A DNA stretch of 64,000 bases from Thalassobacillus devorans (GCF_011761345.1 NZ_JAASRY010000003.1:186001-250000); one strand, 5' to 3'. Counted from the first letter of the stretch, positions 31,626 to 42,087 are shown. Numbers and translations are program-made. Notes: a model not told the origin generated them from the letters alone.

Positions 31626-33789
31626 TCAATCCTAATTTCGCTGCTAGTACCAGCAGCGACTGGTTTATGCGCCATACATAATAAAGGTGGTGAACAAGGT
31701 CCCCTTGTCCCTGCTCGCTGCCAGGGGCCAGGCGCTCAATCTGTCCCCGCTCTTCCCGGAGATCATATAATTCGGCTGCATGTGCTTCGCCTTTAATTTT
31801 CGCGGACAGAACTTCCAGATTATGTGCCAGCTTTTCCTCCATCTTCGGAAAAACATCCTTCAGTTCCTCCGGATAGACAAAATTTTTCTGATAAGCAGAG
31901 GCCACCAGGTGTTTGGCGTAGTAGTTGATCGCTGTGAAAATGGTAATCCATCGTGATAATTCGGAACGTTTCATTGCGCCCGGCCGCTGAAGCATCGGGC
32001 GGGACTCCTCTTTGATGGCCTGGACTTTTTCTTCCATTGTAAACGCCTGTTCTGCCAGGTCCTTCACCTTAACCGGCTCATGAAAGCTTCTTACATACGG
32101 AATCACATATCCTTTTAACTCGTCCAGGTAGTCAGCGAACGTCTCGTTTACTTTGTCATGGGTTTTGGTCGGTAAAAGTACCGCCGATACGATAAATGCA
32201 ATCGCTCCGCCGGCAATCGTATCCACAACACGAGCGCTTAATAAAGCAAAACTGATTCCGCCTAACAACAGGTCGTACATGAAGGCAATGAGCAACGTAA
32301 TGAAAATGCTCATGGCCGTGTAGGAAACAGTCAAAATGTAGAAGGCGGAAAATACGACGATAAAGATCAGCAACACTTCAAGGGCAGTATAGTCGGAAAC
32401 AAGACGGGCAAGCCCGAACCCGATAATCGCACCGATGACTGTTCCGACGGATCGCTGAAATCCTTTCAGGTAGGTGCGGCCAACGGTTTCTGTCCCGAGT
32501 AAGATGATGAATGTCGTCAAAATCACCCAGTAAGGCTGGATTGGTGAAATGATATGACCGACAATAACGGCGATTGTGCCGCCTGCCAAGGCCTGCAGTG
32601 CTTTCTTTGTGGAAGGTTTGAGTCCTTCTTCCTTTTCCTCTTCTGAAGCTTCTTCGTCCTCATTCTTCAGTTCCTCATCAGCGTGTTGTCCGTTATCTCC
32701 TGTTTGCAAAGAAAGTTGAATTTCGATTGCCCCGTTGGTGACATGATCAGCAATCGATTCGATACGTCGCAGTAAATAAAGCCTGCCTTGGGGGTGGGGA
32801 CCATGGTCGTCAAATAGCTGATTGATCGTATCACGGAAATTCACAGTGGCTCGCTGAGCGATATGCAAATTTTCTTTTTCGTAGGCAGGCGAGAGCACAT
32901 CAGCTTTCCGAAGTGCAGCGATGACCTCCACGAGTAATTGCCTCACTTCTTCCGATTCAAATGCATCCTTCCGCTTCAGTTCGGCAAGTGAATCCGCTAA
33001 AGTCTCGACAAACATAGCGGTATCAAAGACATACAGCCTTACCTGTGAAGTGTTAAGCCCTGGCCATAACTCGCTGACATCATGGGTATTCAAATCCGTC
33101 GCAACGTTTCTTGCGTATTCCCGCAGCTTTCCAACGTTGTAATACAGCTTTTTGGCCCGGGATTCCTTTATTTCCGGATCCTTGATCATATCGATCAGCA
33201 ATTGGAAAGTGAGGTTTGCCTGGGTATGAAAGGACTGGATGCTTCTCTTCAGCATGTGCGCAGAATCTTTGAAAATAATGAAGTTATAGAGGAAAGCGTA
33301 GCTGACTCCAATGACAATGGCGATATAAAACCACGGGAACTGAGCGGGTGATAATTTTAAAAAAGATGAAATATAGACTGTCATGAATGCGATCATGCCA
33401 AAGGAAAAGTACCTGCTTCCGAAACGGGTGAAATAAAAAGCGGAAAAAACAACAGCGACCATCAGGGAAGAGACGAGAAACACACTTTCCGCCAGCAGTG
33501 CACCGAATGTCACACCGCCCATAGCAGGAAAAACAAGCAGCCCGGTGGTGACTTGTTTTTCCTGTTTTGTATCGTCCATCACCGCCATGACTCCAAGCAT
33601 TCCGCACATGCCGGCTACGATTGCAGGTGACAATGCTTCCTGGCCAGCCATTCCATACAGAAAAATGATGGTAAACACTGCTGATATTAAACTGAGGGTC
33701 GCTTTGCCCGCCTGGTGCAGCCGTTTGCGCCCGGGGTCAGAAGCGAGCAGTCTTCCCAGCCAGTAGTCTTTGAGTGAAAGTTTCTTCAA
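31621..33789 (-). CDS. FUSC-family membrane protein (aromatic acid exporter-like)
   Basis: 722 residues from a TTG start with AGGGGTGAAG upstream. Two groups of about six transmembrane helices (20-170 and 405-560) are separated by a large cytoplasmic helical domain with an acidic stretch (DEELKNEDEEASEEEKEEG). A second soluble domain is at the C-terminus. The layout is that of YccS/AaeB/FUSC proteins, which are proposed exporters of aromatic carboxylic acids. The motif HIISPIQPYWVILTTFIILLG in the second membrane block is characteristic. Monocistronic. Confidence 0.83.
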   Translation of the reverse strand: MKKLSLKDYWLGRLLASDPGRKRLHQAGKATLSLISAVFTIIFLYGMAGQEALSPAIVAGMCGMLGVMAVMDDTKQEKQVTTGLLVFPAMGGVTFGALLAESVFLVSSLMVAVVFSAFYFTRFGSRYFSFGMIAFMTVYISSFLKLSPAQFPWFYIAIVIGVSYAFLYNFIIFKDSAHMLKRSIQSFHTQANLTFQLLIDMIKDPEIKESRAKKLYYNVGKLREYARNVATDLNTHDVSELWPGLNTSQVRLYVFDTAMFVETLADSLAELKRKDAFESEEVRQLLVEVIAALRKADVLSPAYEKENLHIAQRATVNFRDTINQLFDDHGPHPQGRLYLLRRIESIADHVTNGAIEIQLSLQTGDNGQHADEELKNEDEEASEEEKEEGLKPSTKKALQALAGGTIAVIVGHIISPIQPYWVILTTFIILLGTETVGRTYLKGFQRSVGTVIGAIIGFGLARLVSDYTALEVLLIFIVVFSAFYILTVSYTAMSIFITLLIAFMYDLLLGGISFALLSARVVDTIAGGAIAFIVSAVLLPTKTHDKVNETFADYLDELKGYVIPYVRSFHEPVKVKDLAEQAFTMEEKVQAIKEESRPMLQRPGAMKRSELSRWITIFTAINYYAKHLVASAYQKNFVYPEELKDVFPKMEEKLAHNLEVLSAKIKGEAHAAELYDLREERGQIERLAPGSEQGQGDLVHHLYYVWRINQSLLVLAAKLGLK

Positions 33790-33945
33790 CGCTTCTTCAC
33801 CCCTTTCTTCGATGTATTATATTCTTTCTATTTTACGTTCCTATCAGTATATGGGCAACTTATATGAAAAGTCTTCCCGATTTACAATAATTTTGAAAGT
33901 GATAGGATGATAATTAAAGATTCACGAGATGAGAGGAAAATAATA

Positions 33946-35145
33946 ATGACAGACCACCCTCAACAAACGAAAAAGCTTCTTTTCATCATAGGGGTCATAT
34001 TTGTGGCGTTCAATTTGCGACCCGCAATTACGGGGGTCGGTCCGCTTATCAGTTCTATTCGGATTGATCTTGGAATTTCTTATGGGGCTGCTGGATTTAT
34101 CACCACGCTGCCGTTGATTTCCTTTGCAGTATTTTCTTTTCTAGCTCCACAGCTTGGAAACCGTTTTGGTTATGAGCGGATGGTTTTCGCAGGGTTAGTG
34201 ACGCTGATGCTCGGCATCTCAATTCGCTATATTGCCGCTCCTCCGACGTTATATACAGGTACTGCGCTTGTTGGAATAGGAATCGCCATTTCCAATGTGC
34301 TGCTTCCGGGAATCATCAAGGGCAGGTATCCAGGCAGAATCGGTTTGATGACAGCCGTTTATACCACCTCGATGTCCGTTTTTTCCGCTGTCGGATCAGG
34401 GCTTAGCATTCCGCTTGTACAAGGACTGGGGCTTGGATGGGAAAAAGCGCTGTTCGCCTGGATACTGCTTGCAATGATTGCCGCTTTACTATGGATTCCC
34501 CAGCTTTCCCGACCGGTGAAAAATGAGGATAAAACCTTTGCCAGGCTGTCAGGACCACCAATATGGCAATCGAAAATAGCCTGGCAAGTGACCATTTTTA
34601 TGGGGCTTCAATCGTTTTTATTTTACAGCCTGATTACCTGGCTGCCGGAGATTATGACCGGAAAAGGACTTGGGATTGCAGCAGCAGGTTGGATGGTATC
34701 GACAATGCAGCTGGCCGGACTGCCGATGACCTTTCTGACGCCCGTATTGGCTGATCGCTTCCGTAACCAGCGGGGCCTGATTATAATGATTGGGGTACTG
34801 TATCTCACCGGCTTGACCGGAATGTTAGTTAGCACCACTACTGGTTGGCTGACCGGGAGTGTAATGCTGATGGGGATGGGACAGGCGTCCAGTATCAGCC
34901 TTGCCCTCACCCTGCTTGGTCTCCGTGCCGCCAACGCCCGTGATAGTGCGGCGTTATCCGGAATGGCGCAATCATTTGGATATGCCTTGGCTGCTATCGG
35001 TCCGACCCTGATCGGAATGATACTTGATGTCTCCGCAACCGTCATCACACCAATCGTAATTTTTATCGGAATATTGGTTGTCATGATAGCAGCAGGGCTT
35101 GGCGCTACGCGCAATCAGACGGTATTTGCACACGTAAAGGAGTAG
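33946..35145 (+). CDS. MFS transporter, CynX/NimT family
   Basis: 399 residues from the ATG at 33946 (GAGAGG upstream). Twelve hydrophobic segments. The opening FIIGVIFVAFNLRPAITGVGPL is the hallmark of the CynX/NimT (cyanate permease-like) branch of the major facilitator superfamily. Substrate unknown. Divergent from the FUSC gene across a 156-bp AT-rich gap. Confidence 0.88.
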   Translation: MTDHPQQTKKLLFIIGVIFVAFNLRPAITGVGPLISSIRIDLGISYGAAGFITTLPLISFAVFSFLAPQLGNRFGYERMVFAGLVTLMLGISIRYIAAPPTLYTGTALVGIGIAISNVLLPGIIKGRYPGRIGLMTAVYTTSMSVFSAVGSGLSIPLVQGLGLGWEKALFAWILLAMIAALLWIPQLSRPVKNEDKTFARLSGPPIWQSKIAWQVTIFMGLQSFLFYSLITWLPEIMTGKGLGIAAAGWMVSTMQLAGLPMTFLTPVLADRFRNQRGLIIMIGVLYLTGLTGMLVSTTTGWLTGSVMLMGMGQASSISLALTLLGLRAANARDSAALSGMAQSFGYALAAIGPTLIGMILDVSATVITPIVIFIGILVVMIAAGLGATRNQTVFAHVKE

Positions 35146-35183
35146 GCACAGAGATAAAGAAATTATTGACTGAGGAAAAAGAA

Positions 35184-35222
35184 ATGAACAGCCGGGAATA
35201 GCTCCAGGCTGTTCATTTTTTG
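35184..35222 (+). terminator. Terminator after the MFS gene
   Basis: ATGAACAGCC / GGCTGTTCAT stem (35184-35193, 35207-35216) with a T run after it. Confidence 0.88.
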
Positions 35223-35247
35223 ATCCTGTTGTTGGGATTTGAATTTA

Positions 35248-35907
35248 TTATTTGATTTTTAGCGTCATTTCTTTACCGTCATGCGTAGGTTCCTGCTTTT
35301 CATCCATGACATCACTCGTAGTAATGGTGATAGATTCTAACTCATCGACACTTGTTTCATTCAGCACAAAGCCCATATTTCCAACCTTAACTTCACCAGG
35401 TTCATAGTCTCCATAAAGATTTTCCAGATAGAAGTCGTCATCGAAATCTTTTTTCTCGCCTGTGTTCGTTTCCAGTAAATCTATCGGGGCAAAATTAACT
35501 GGCTGATCGCTGGTGTTTTTAATGGCAACGGTAAACTTGATATAGTCGAAGTTCGCTTCATTATGGCTGAATGCATGAAAATAGTCGATCAGGTCAGGTG
35601 ATGGGGAGTAGTTCATCACTTTTATATCTTCGATTACAAGCTGCATCGGCCCGATTTCTTCAACAGTTTGCCCTTCTTTGATGGCCTTGAGTGTCAGCTG
35701 GCCGTTTTCATCCTCGACGTGATCGCCTGCTTGTTGGAGTTCACGGTCGTCGCTTGCCTGTGGATTGTTCGTATACGTTGTTTTTTCTGGGATTTCAAAT
35801 GGTACCGTGCTGTCCTTTGCTTCGGCATGGCTTTCATTACTATTGCCATCTGTCGAACAGCCGGCTAACAAAATCACGCTGAAAACTGCCATCAGCAGAT
35901 GCTTCAT
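35248..35907 (-). CDS. Lipoprotein with DUF4352-like immunoglobulin fold
   Basis: 219 residues from the ATG at 35907 (AAGGAGG upstream). Lipobox LLAGC. The C-terminal half (FDYIKFTVAIKNTSDQPVNFAPIDLLETNTGEK, then GNMGFVLNE) is a beta-sandwich pattern seen in DUF4352/DUF5067-type telokin-like lipoproteins. Exported and acidic; function unknown. Confidence 0.72.
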   Translation of the reverse strand: MKHLLMAVFSVILLAGCSTDGNSNESHAEAKDSTVPFEIPEKTTYTNNPQASDDRELQQAGDHVEDENGQLTLKAIKEGQTVEEIGPMQLVIEDIKVMNYSPSPDLIDYFHAFSHNEANFDYIKFTVAIKNTSDQPVNFAPIDLLETNTGEKKDFDDDFYLENLYGDYEPGEVKVGNMGFVLNETSVDELESITITTSDVMDEKQEPTHDGKEMTLKIK

Positions 35908-35934
35908 GCTCCTTACCTCCTTATTCAAACCGTG

Positions 35935-35968
35935 TTAGAAAAATAGCCGCTGCCCTAGAGACAGCGGC
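35935..35968 (-). terminator. Terminator of the alkaline phosphatase gene
   Basis: GCCGCTG (35946-35952) pairs with CAGCGGC (35962-35968); TATTTTT follows on the minus strand. It lies 6 nt past the phosphatase stop. Confidence 0.8.
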
Positions 35969-35974
35969 GTTTTC

Positions 35975-37354
35975 TTATTTTTTCACTGTTCCTCGGTTGC
36001 CTTCCAATACTGCCATCACTTTCTGTCCGATTTCATGGTTGTCATGCAGACCTGCGAACTGGTCGGATTGTGGGCCGTAGCCATATACGATAACATCCTC
36101 ACCAGTATGTCCCCCAGTCGTCCAACCCGTGCCGGAACGAACGTCGAAAATGTGCTCGATGGCATTATCAATCTCTGTTGTATCTCCTTTATCTGCGGCA
36201 TCTTTGACCGATTGGATTTCCTCCCGTGTCAATTCAAGATCAATGTAGCTGGAGAGCGTTTCTTCTACATCTGCACCTTCTGCGATTTCAGCAGCCATGA
36301 AGTCCGGTGTACGCTTCGCTGCTTTGATTGGTTCAGGATCCCACTTATACTCACCATCACGCCCCATAGCCATACCGCCGGTAGAATGGTCAGCTGTTGT
36401 GATCACTAGCGTGTGCTTGTCCTTTTTGGCAAATTCGATTGCTTCCTGGTAAGCTCCTTCAAAATCCTGCATGTCACTCATTGCAGATACGACATCATTA
36501 TCATGACCAGCCCAGTCAATCTGGCTTCCTTCGACCATCAGGAAAAATCCATCTTTATTTTTGCTTAAGCGGTCCAGAGCGGAAGATGTCATCTCTTTCA
36601 GTGATGGTACATCTTCTGTACGGTCAATCATCTTGTCCATCCCTTTTGGAGCGAATAAGCCTAACACCTGTTCACTGTCATCGTTCAGCATTTCCTCACG
36701 TGAATCCACGTAGCTGAATCCGTCCTGCTGGAATTCTTCGGTAAGGTTGCGGTCTTCCCGCTCAAAATAGGAAGTTCCACCGCCAAGAATCACATCAATT
36801 TTATGTTCGCCGTTAACTGTTTCATCAAAATAATCATCGGCAATATCATTGTAATTATGGCGCGATTCATCATGCGCTCCGAAAGATGCCGGTGTTGCGT
36901 GGTTCACCTGTGATGTGGCGACAAGCCCGGTCGATTTTCCTTTTTCCTTCGCCAGTTCTAAAGCTGTCTTCACTTCATTCTTTTCCATGTCGACAGCGAT
37001 GGCGTTGTTGTATGTCTTGATTCCGGCAGCCATCGAAGTAGCAGCGGCAGCCGAGTCTGTGATGCTTTCTTCTTCATCCCATGAATAGGTTTCTTGCATG
37101 CCGATCAAGTGCTCATCGAAAGCTGTGTTTTCCGTGTAAGGGGTAGAAGGATCGTCCATTAAGTATCGGTAAGCCGAAGTGTAAGAAGTGCCCATGCCAT
37201 CCCCAATTAGGAAAATGACGTTTTTAATTTCGCTATTACTTGTGTCCGGTGTCGCACCAGCTTCATTCCCGAATGTTCCTGCCGTACTTCCAAAAACAAC
37301 CGTAGACATGATAGCGACGGGCAGCAATTTCTTTGAAAACTTTTTGTTAAACAA
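35975..37354 (-). CDS. phoA: Secreted alkaline phosphatase
   Basis: 459 residues with a signal peptide (cleavage near EAGA, about residue 34). Metal ligands and nucleophile are in place: D52 in LIGDGMG, S101 in TDSAAAATS, a His in DHSTGGMAMG and the closing GGHTGED. Removes phosphate from organic esters outside the cell, supplying phosphate under starvation. Preceded by a strong candidate Pho box. Rich in Asp and Glu, as in salt-adapted relatives. Confidence 0.94.
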   Translation of the reverse strand: MFNKKFSKKLLPVAIMSTVVFGSTAGTFGNEAGATPDTSNSEIKNVIFLIGDGMGTSYTSAYRYLMDDPSTPYTENTAFDEHLIGMQETYSWDEEESITDSAAAATSMAAGIKTYNNAIAVDMEKNEVKTALELAKEKGKSTGLVATSQVNHATPASFGAHDESRHNYNDIADDYFDETVNGEHKIDVILGGGTSYFEREDRNLTEEFQQDGFSYVDSREEMLNDDSEQVLGLFAPKGMDKMIDRTEDVPSLKEMTSSALDRLSKNKDGFFLMVEGSQIDWAGHDNDVVSAMSDMQDFEGAYQEAIEFAKKDKHTLVITTADHSTGGMAMGRDGEYKWDPEPIKAAKRTPDFMAAEIAEGADVEETLSSYIDLELTREEIQSVKDAADKGDTTEIDNAIEHIFDVRSGTGWTTGGHTGEDVIVYGYGPQSDQFAGLHDNHEIGQKVMAVLEGNRGTVKK

Positions 37355-37414
37355 ACCTGATTCCTCCCATTACGTTATGTTATTAATGATACAGCCCTCA
37401 TATTAGGGATAAAC

Positions 37415-37453
37415 TATTAAACTTGTATTGAGAGAATGTTAAGGGTTTGTAAT
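37415..37453 (-). promoter_or_regulatory. Candidate PhoP box of the alkaline phosphatase gene
   Basis: On the minus strand four hexamers related to TTAACA follow each other every 11 bases: ATTACA, TTAACA, TCAATA, TTAATA. B. subtilis PhoP binds TT(A/C)ACA direct repeats at 11-bp steps. The box ends about 60 nt before the start codon. Fits induction under phosphate limitation. Confidence 0.6.
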
Positions 37454-37806
37454 TTTCGATAAATTTTACCAAGGCCTAGAATTGTGGTTAATTAGTCCTT
37501 GTTATACGAAGTCCTTTATTAATTCTAATTAACTATATAAAATATTTCGTGATGCGAAATATTCAAAAGGTAACTAGGCCTAAAAACCTTTATTTTTCCC
37601 CTAATCAGTCCTATGATATCAAAATATTCTGATAACATTGTCTTTCCTAGATTTTGGTATTACGATAACTCTAATATAAGAAGGGAGGATAGATTACTAG
37701 TTATTGCCTATGCATTAGGGTTGCTCCGACGATTGACCTTCGTGTTTTCCCCACCATGAATCCTACATAAGTAAGCATTTTAGTTAAATCAGGGAGGGAG
37801 ATAAGT
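37454..37806. other. AT-rich divergent spacer with a hairpin
   Basis: The spacer between the phosphatase and the Asp-box protein is AT-rich. A perfect 9-bp hairpin AATATTTCG / CGAAATATT lies at 37541-37563, flanked by two TAGGCCTA-like words at about 37473 and 37576. No open frame with a ribosome site is visible except AGGGAGGGAG before 37807. The hairpin may be an operator or transcript leader. Confidence 0.5.
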
Positions 37807-40137
37807 TTGAAGAAAAAGAATTGGTATTGGGTAATTGCACTCCTTTTTCTTGGTGTGGTTGCTGGCGTCATTTTTTCTCAGCAAAACATATCGACATCTA
37901 CATCTGTAGAAGAAGTTCCCTCAAAAGCGGAAGAGAGCCAAGTAGACGATGAAGGGTTCGTAGAAAAGGGACCAGGAAAACGGGATGATTGGTTCATGAC
38001 GCAAAAAGGATATGAAGAGGAAGAAATCCCGAGAGATGCTTTTCGTAAAGCAGTCAATCAAGCTTCAGAACTAAGGAAGATGACTTCCAAGGAAGCTCCT
38101 GGTGCGATCAACCAGGAATGGAATTTCAATGCCCCAAGTGAGGTTGGCGGAAGGGTAGTCGATGTAGTTGTTGACCCAGACGAAGCAGATACGATCTATA
38201 TCGGAGCTGCTTCCGGGGGCGTCTGGAAAAGCACAGATGCCGGTGATACTTTCGAATCTGTCTGGGACGATGAGCTTGTGCAGTCAATTGGTGCTGTTGC
38301 GATCACTTCAGATGGTACCCTTTACGTAGGAACCGGGGAGGCGAACCCTGGTGGCGGAAGTGTCGTATTTGGCGGAAACGGTGTCTACCGTTCCGATAAC
38401 GGCGGAGAAAGCTGGGAACTTATTGGATTAGAAGAATCGAATTCTATCGGCCGGATTGTCATTGATCCGGAAAACCCTGAACGAATTTTCGTAGCAGCGA
38501 CAGGACCTTTGTTCCATGAAGGAGAACAGCGCGGCCTGTACCTCTCTGAGGATGGGGGCGATACCTGGGAAAAAGTCTTAGCAGGTGAAAATGAAACAAC
38601 AGGAGCGGTCGATATTGCCATTGATCCTGATAACTCGGACCGTATCTATGTAGCAACGTGGGATCGGATCCGTTATCCAAATAAACGCCAATACGGCGGG
38701 GAAGGGTCAGGAATCTACCGTTCTGAAGACGGGGGATCGACATGGGAGCAAGTCACAGAAGGGCTTCCGGATGGCGATTTAGGACGAATTGGGCTGGCTG
38801 TATCTTCTACAAATCCAGAGAAAGTATACGCTACCGTAATTGAAACTAGCGGATATTTCGAAGGGTTTTACATTTCAGAAGACTACGGTACCACATGGGA
38901 AAAGCAGGACCATCCGAAAAATCTGGCAGACTCGCAGTCTTCCTTCGGCTGGTGGTTCGGCAGGAATTACGTCGACCCGGAAGACGGGGATCATATCTTC
39001 GTATCCGGCGTACAGCTGATGGAGTCAAAAGATGGCGGGCAGACGTGGTCAGCCACCAATGGACGCGAGGTCCATGCTGACCAGCATGGAATGGCATGGG
39101 ATCCAAAAGAACCTGGACGTGTCTACTTAGGAAATGATGGCGGGGTCTATCGATCAGAAGATAACGGAGATGTGTCAAAAGAATGGGTCAAAGCAACCTA
39201 TGAGCCGTACACCCAGTTCTATACCCTCACCGTAAGCCATGAGGATCCAAGCCGCCTGGCTGGAGGCACACAGGACAATGGTTCGATCCGTTCCTGGGGA
39301 GAAAATGGCTGGAACAATTATTATTATGGGGATGGATTGGCTAATCTGATCAACTATGAAGACCAGGACAATGTATTTGCCTGTTACCAATATGGGAATT
39401 GTGCCCGTTCCATCGATGGCGGGGAGACCATGATCAACTTTACAGGTGAAACGGAATCTGACAGACGAAACTGGCTGACCCCGCTTGTATTTGATCCAAA
39501 TGACCCTTCAATTATGTATTATGCCGGTAATATTCTCAATCGATCTACTGATGGAGGGGAAACCTGGGAAGCAATCAGCCCGAGCCTTTCCGATGCGGAA
39601 AGCGAAGATGCTTATCCGTTTGGAACAATCACTACTGTAGCGCCTGCAAAATCAGACAGTAACACCTTATATGCCGGTACGGATGATGGACGTTTATGGA
39701 CAACTAGTGACCTTGGTGAGGACTGGGCGGAAATTGAACATGAGAAGCTTCCAGATCGATGGATCACAAGAGTCGCAGTCGACCCGAAGGATGAGAAAAT
39801 CGTTTATGCTACCTTCTCAGGCTTCCGTTCCGGGGATAACGCTGCGCATGTAATGAGAAGCAAAGATGGTGGAGAAAACTGGAAAGATGTCAGCAGCAAT
39901 CTTCCGGAGGTTCCACTGAACGATATCATCATTCATCCGAAAAAACGGAATGTCCTATATGCTGCCAGTGATGTAGGTGTCTTTGTTTCCCCTAACGGCG
40001 GTAAGAAGTGGTACAGCCTTGGGGAAGGTATGCCATTGGTTCCGGTCATGGACCTTCACTACCATGAGCCCTCCGGTACGCTTTTTGCTGGTACATTCGG
40101 ACGGGGAGTATATGAAATAGAGCCAAAAGGCTGGTAA
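37807..40137 (+). CDS. Membrane-anchored Asp-box (BNR/VPS10-like) beta-propeller protein
   Basis: 776 residues from a TTG start (GGGAGGGAG upstream). An N-terminal hydrophobic segment (5-25) serves as uncleaved anchor or signal. An acidic spacer follows, then about ten Asp boxes of form S-x-D-x-G-x-T/S-W (SDNGGESWE, SEDGGDTWE, SEDGGSTWE, SKDGGQTWS, STDGGETWE, SKDGGENWK). These build one or two propellers as in sialidase-like and sortilin-like proteins. No sialidase Arg triad is apparent, so it is a binding protein or an unassigned glycan-active enzyme. Confidence 0.83.
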   Translation: MKKKNWYWVIALLFLGVVAGVIFSQQNISTSTSVEEVPSKAEESQVDDEGFVEKGPGKRDDWFMTQKGYEEEEIPRDAFRKAVNQASELRKMTSKEAPGAINQEWNFNAPSEVGGRVVDVVVDPDEADTIYIGAASGGVWKSTDAGDTFESVWDDELVQSIGAVAITSDGTLYVGTGEANPGGGSVVFGGNGVYRSDNGGESWELIGLEESNSIGRIVIDPENPERIFVAATGPLFHEGEQRGLYLSEDGGDTWEKVLAGENETTGAVDIAIDPDNSDRIYVATWDRIRYPNKRQYGGEGSGIYRSEDGGSTWEQVTEGLPDGDLGRIGLAVSSTNPEKVYATVIETSGYFEGFYISEDYGTTWEKQDHPKNLADSQSSFGWWFGRNYVDPEDGDHIFVSGVQLMESKDGGQTWSATNGREVHADQHGMAWDPKEPGRVYLGNDGGVYRSEDNGDVSKEWVKATYEPYTQFYTLTVSHEDPSRLAGGTQDNGSIRSWGENGWNNYYYGDGLANLINYEDQDNVFACYQYGNCARSIDGGETMINFTGETESDRRNWLTPLVFDPNDPSIMYYAGNILNRSTDGGETWEAISPSLSDAESEDAYPFGTITTVAPAKSDSNTLYAGTDDGRLWTTSDLGEDWAEIEHEKLPDRWITRVAVDPKDEKIVYATFSGFRSGDNAAHVMRSKDGGENWKDVSSNLPEVPLNDIIIHPKKRNVLYAASDVGVFVSPNGGKKWYSLGEGMPLVPVMDLHYHEPSGTLFAGTFGRGVYEIEPKGW

Positions 40138-40150
40138 TCTATCAACTTTC

Positions 40151-40187
40151 GAGAGGGTGTACGTATCCCGGGCACCCTCTCTATTTT
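40151..40187 (+). terminator. Terminator after the propeller gene
   Basis: GAGAGGGTG (40151-40159) pairs with CACCCTCTC (40173-40181), then TATTTTT. Confidence 0.85.
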
Positions 40188-40204
40188 TAAATGGGAGGAA
40201 TTAG

Positions 40205-42079
40205 ATGATAAAAGCTAGTGCTAAGGGGTGGCTGCTGTCTATTAATCTATTCATCATTGCGTTGTTTGCAGTAACAGCCCCGGTAAGCGCGGAAGAACAG
40301 GGGTCTGCCCATCAACTGCAGGATGGTGTGACAGAGCCTGTTTTCTCTTATGAAGATGCCATTCGTGAAACAGTCTATGTGGAATCCGATTTAGATACAG
40401 ATAGAAATGGAGAGCCGGATCGGATAGCTGTCGACATCATCCGTCCAAGTGAAACAGAGGATGGATTAGAGGTGCCGGTAATCATGGATGCGAGCCCTTA
40501 TTATGAAAGGCTTGGCCGCGGTAATGAATCAGAAATAAAAGATACGGACGGTGACGGGGTAAATGACCAGTTTCCGTTATTCTATGACAACTATTTTGTT
40601 CCAAGAGGGTATGCAGTCGTGCTTCCTGATATGGTAGGCACAAATAATTCTGGTGGCTGCCCGAACACAGGAGGTCCAGAGGAGACGGAGAGTATCAAGG
40701 CCGTGGTGGAATGGCTGAATGGCAATGCGCCCGCTTATACAGAAGACGGAGTAGAAGTCACTGCTGACTGGACGACAGGGAAAGTCGGCATGATTGGAAA
40801 ATCCTATGACGGCACGCTTGCCAATGGAGTAGCTTCCACCGGTGTGGAAGGACTCGAAACGATTGTACCCATCGGCGCCATCTCCAGCTGGTATGACTAT
40901 TATCGTTATGGTGGCTTGATTTATTGGAGGAATGGGCCTTCTGGCCTTGCTAATGCTGTAGTCAGTTCTGAACGCCGAGAAGCATGTGCAGGTGTCCGGG
41001 AAGAAATGGCTCAGGAAGCAGACGATGAAACAGGGGATTACAATCAATTCTGGGATGAGCGCAACTATGTCCCGGACGCTGACAATGTAGAAGCTAGTGT
41101 GTTTTTGATCCATGGATTGAATGACTTCAATGTAAAACCGAAGCATTTCATGCAATGGTGGGAAGAGCTGTCAGCAAATGACGTACCTAGAAAAATCTGG
41201 CTTACCCAGACAGGACATGTGGATCCATTCGATTTCAGAAGAGACGAATGGGTAAATACACTGCACCGCTGGTTCGATCATTGGCTCCTTGATATTGACA
41301 ACGGCATTATGGATGAACCGATGGCCGATATCGAACGCGGAAAAGACGAATGGGAAACATATGAAACGTGGCCGGCAGATGAGGCCAGGGAAACAAAGAT
41401 CAGGCTCGCTCCTGCTGACGATGAATCCCCTGGCACCTTGACCACGGGGCCTGTACGGGGAAACTTCGATCAGTTCTTTATCAACGACCCGAGTCAGTCG
41501 GAAAGTGATATGGCAGCGAATGAATTCACAGAAAGCGAGAACCGTCTGATGTTTTTATCGCCTGAATTGGAAGAGGAAGTAAGATTCAGCGGCACACCAT
41601 CGGTGGAAATTCGTTCGAATGTCGATATGGAAGATGCCGGGCTGACTGCCTTGATTGTTGACTATGGCAGCGATGAACGGATCAACCACACGAATCGCGG
41701 CGAAGGGATCCGCACCCTGGACGTTGAAGATTGCTGGGGTGAGAGTATAGAAGGCGACGACGCCTGCTATAAACAAACAGAAATCGTTACCCATGAAGCT
41801 CCATATGAAATTGTGACGCGCGGGTGGATGGATGCGAAAAACTGGAAGTCCCTATCCTATGAAGAATGGCTAAAACCGGACAAAAACTACCATTTCCGGT
41901 TTGACTTGCATCCGGAAGACTATGTGTTCAAACCAGGTCACCGGATAGGTGTAGTTATTGCAAGCAGTGACCGCAGGTATATAAACGCATATGATGAATC
42001 AGTAGAGTTTGAGGTATCACTTGGACAAAGTACCGTTACACTTCCGGTTGTCGGAGGGAAGCAGGAACTGGGCTTTTAA
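40205..42079 (+). CDS. Secreted Xaa-Pro dipeptidyl-peptidase (S15/CocE family)
   Basis: 624 residues with a signal peptide (cleavage near VSA, about 29). Alpha/beta-hydrolase with catalytic S200 (IGKSYDGTL), D307 (HGLNDFNV) and H338 (TGHVDPF). Two Asp-rich loops (DLDTDRNGEPDR, KDTDGDGVNDQ) look like calcium sites. The C-terminal 200 residues form the jelly-roll domain of the family. Releases Xaa-Pro dipeptides outside the cell. Lies 67 nt after the Asp-box gene; a terminator sits between, so co-regulation is possible but not assured. Confidence 0.88.
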   Translation: MIKASAKGWLLSINLFIIALFAVTAPVSAEEQGSAHQLQDGVTEPVFSYEDAIRETVYVESDLDTDRNGEPDRIAVDIIRPSETEDGLEVPVIMDASPYYERLGRGNESEIKDTDGDGVNDQFPLFYDNYFVPRGYAVVLPDMVGTNNSGGCPNTGGPEETESIKAVVEWLNGNAPAYTEDGVEVTADWTTGKVGMIGKSYDGTLANGVASTGVEGLETIVPIGAISSWYDYYRYGGLIYWRNGPSGLANAVVSSERREACAGVREEMAQEADDETGDYNQFWDERNYVPDADNVEASVFLIHGLNDFNVKPKHFMQWWEELSANDVPRKIWLTQTGHVDPFDFRRDEWVNTLHRWFDHWLLDIDNGIMDEPMADIERGKDEWETYETWPADEARETKIRLAPADDESPGTLTTGPVRGNFDQFFINDPSQSESDMAANEFTESENRLMFLSPELEEEVRFSGTPSVEIRSNVDMEDAGLTALIVDYGSDERINHTNRGEGIRTLDVEDCWGESIEGDDACYKQTEIVTHEAPYEIVTRGWMDAKNWKSLSYEEWLKPDKNYHFRFDLHPEDYVFKPGHRIGVVIASSDRRYINAYDESVEFEVSLGQSTVTLPVVGGKQELGF

Positions 42080-42087
42080 TCTGAAAA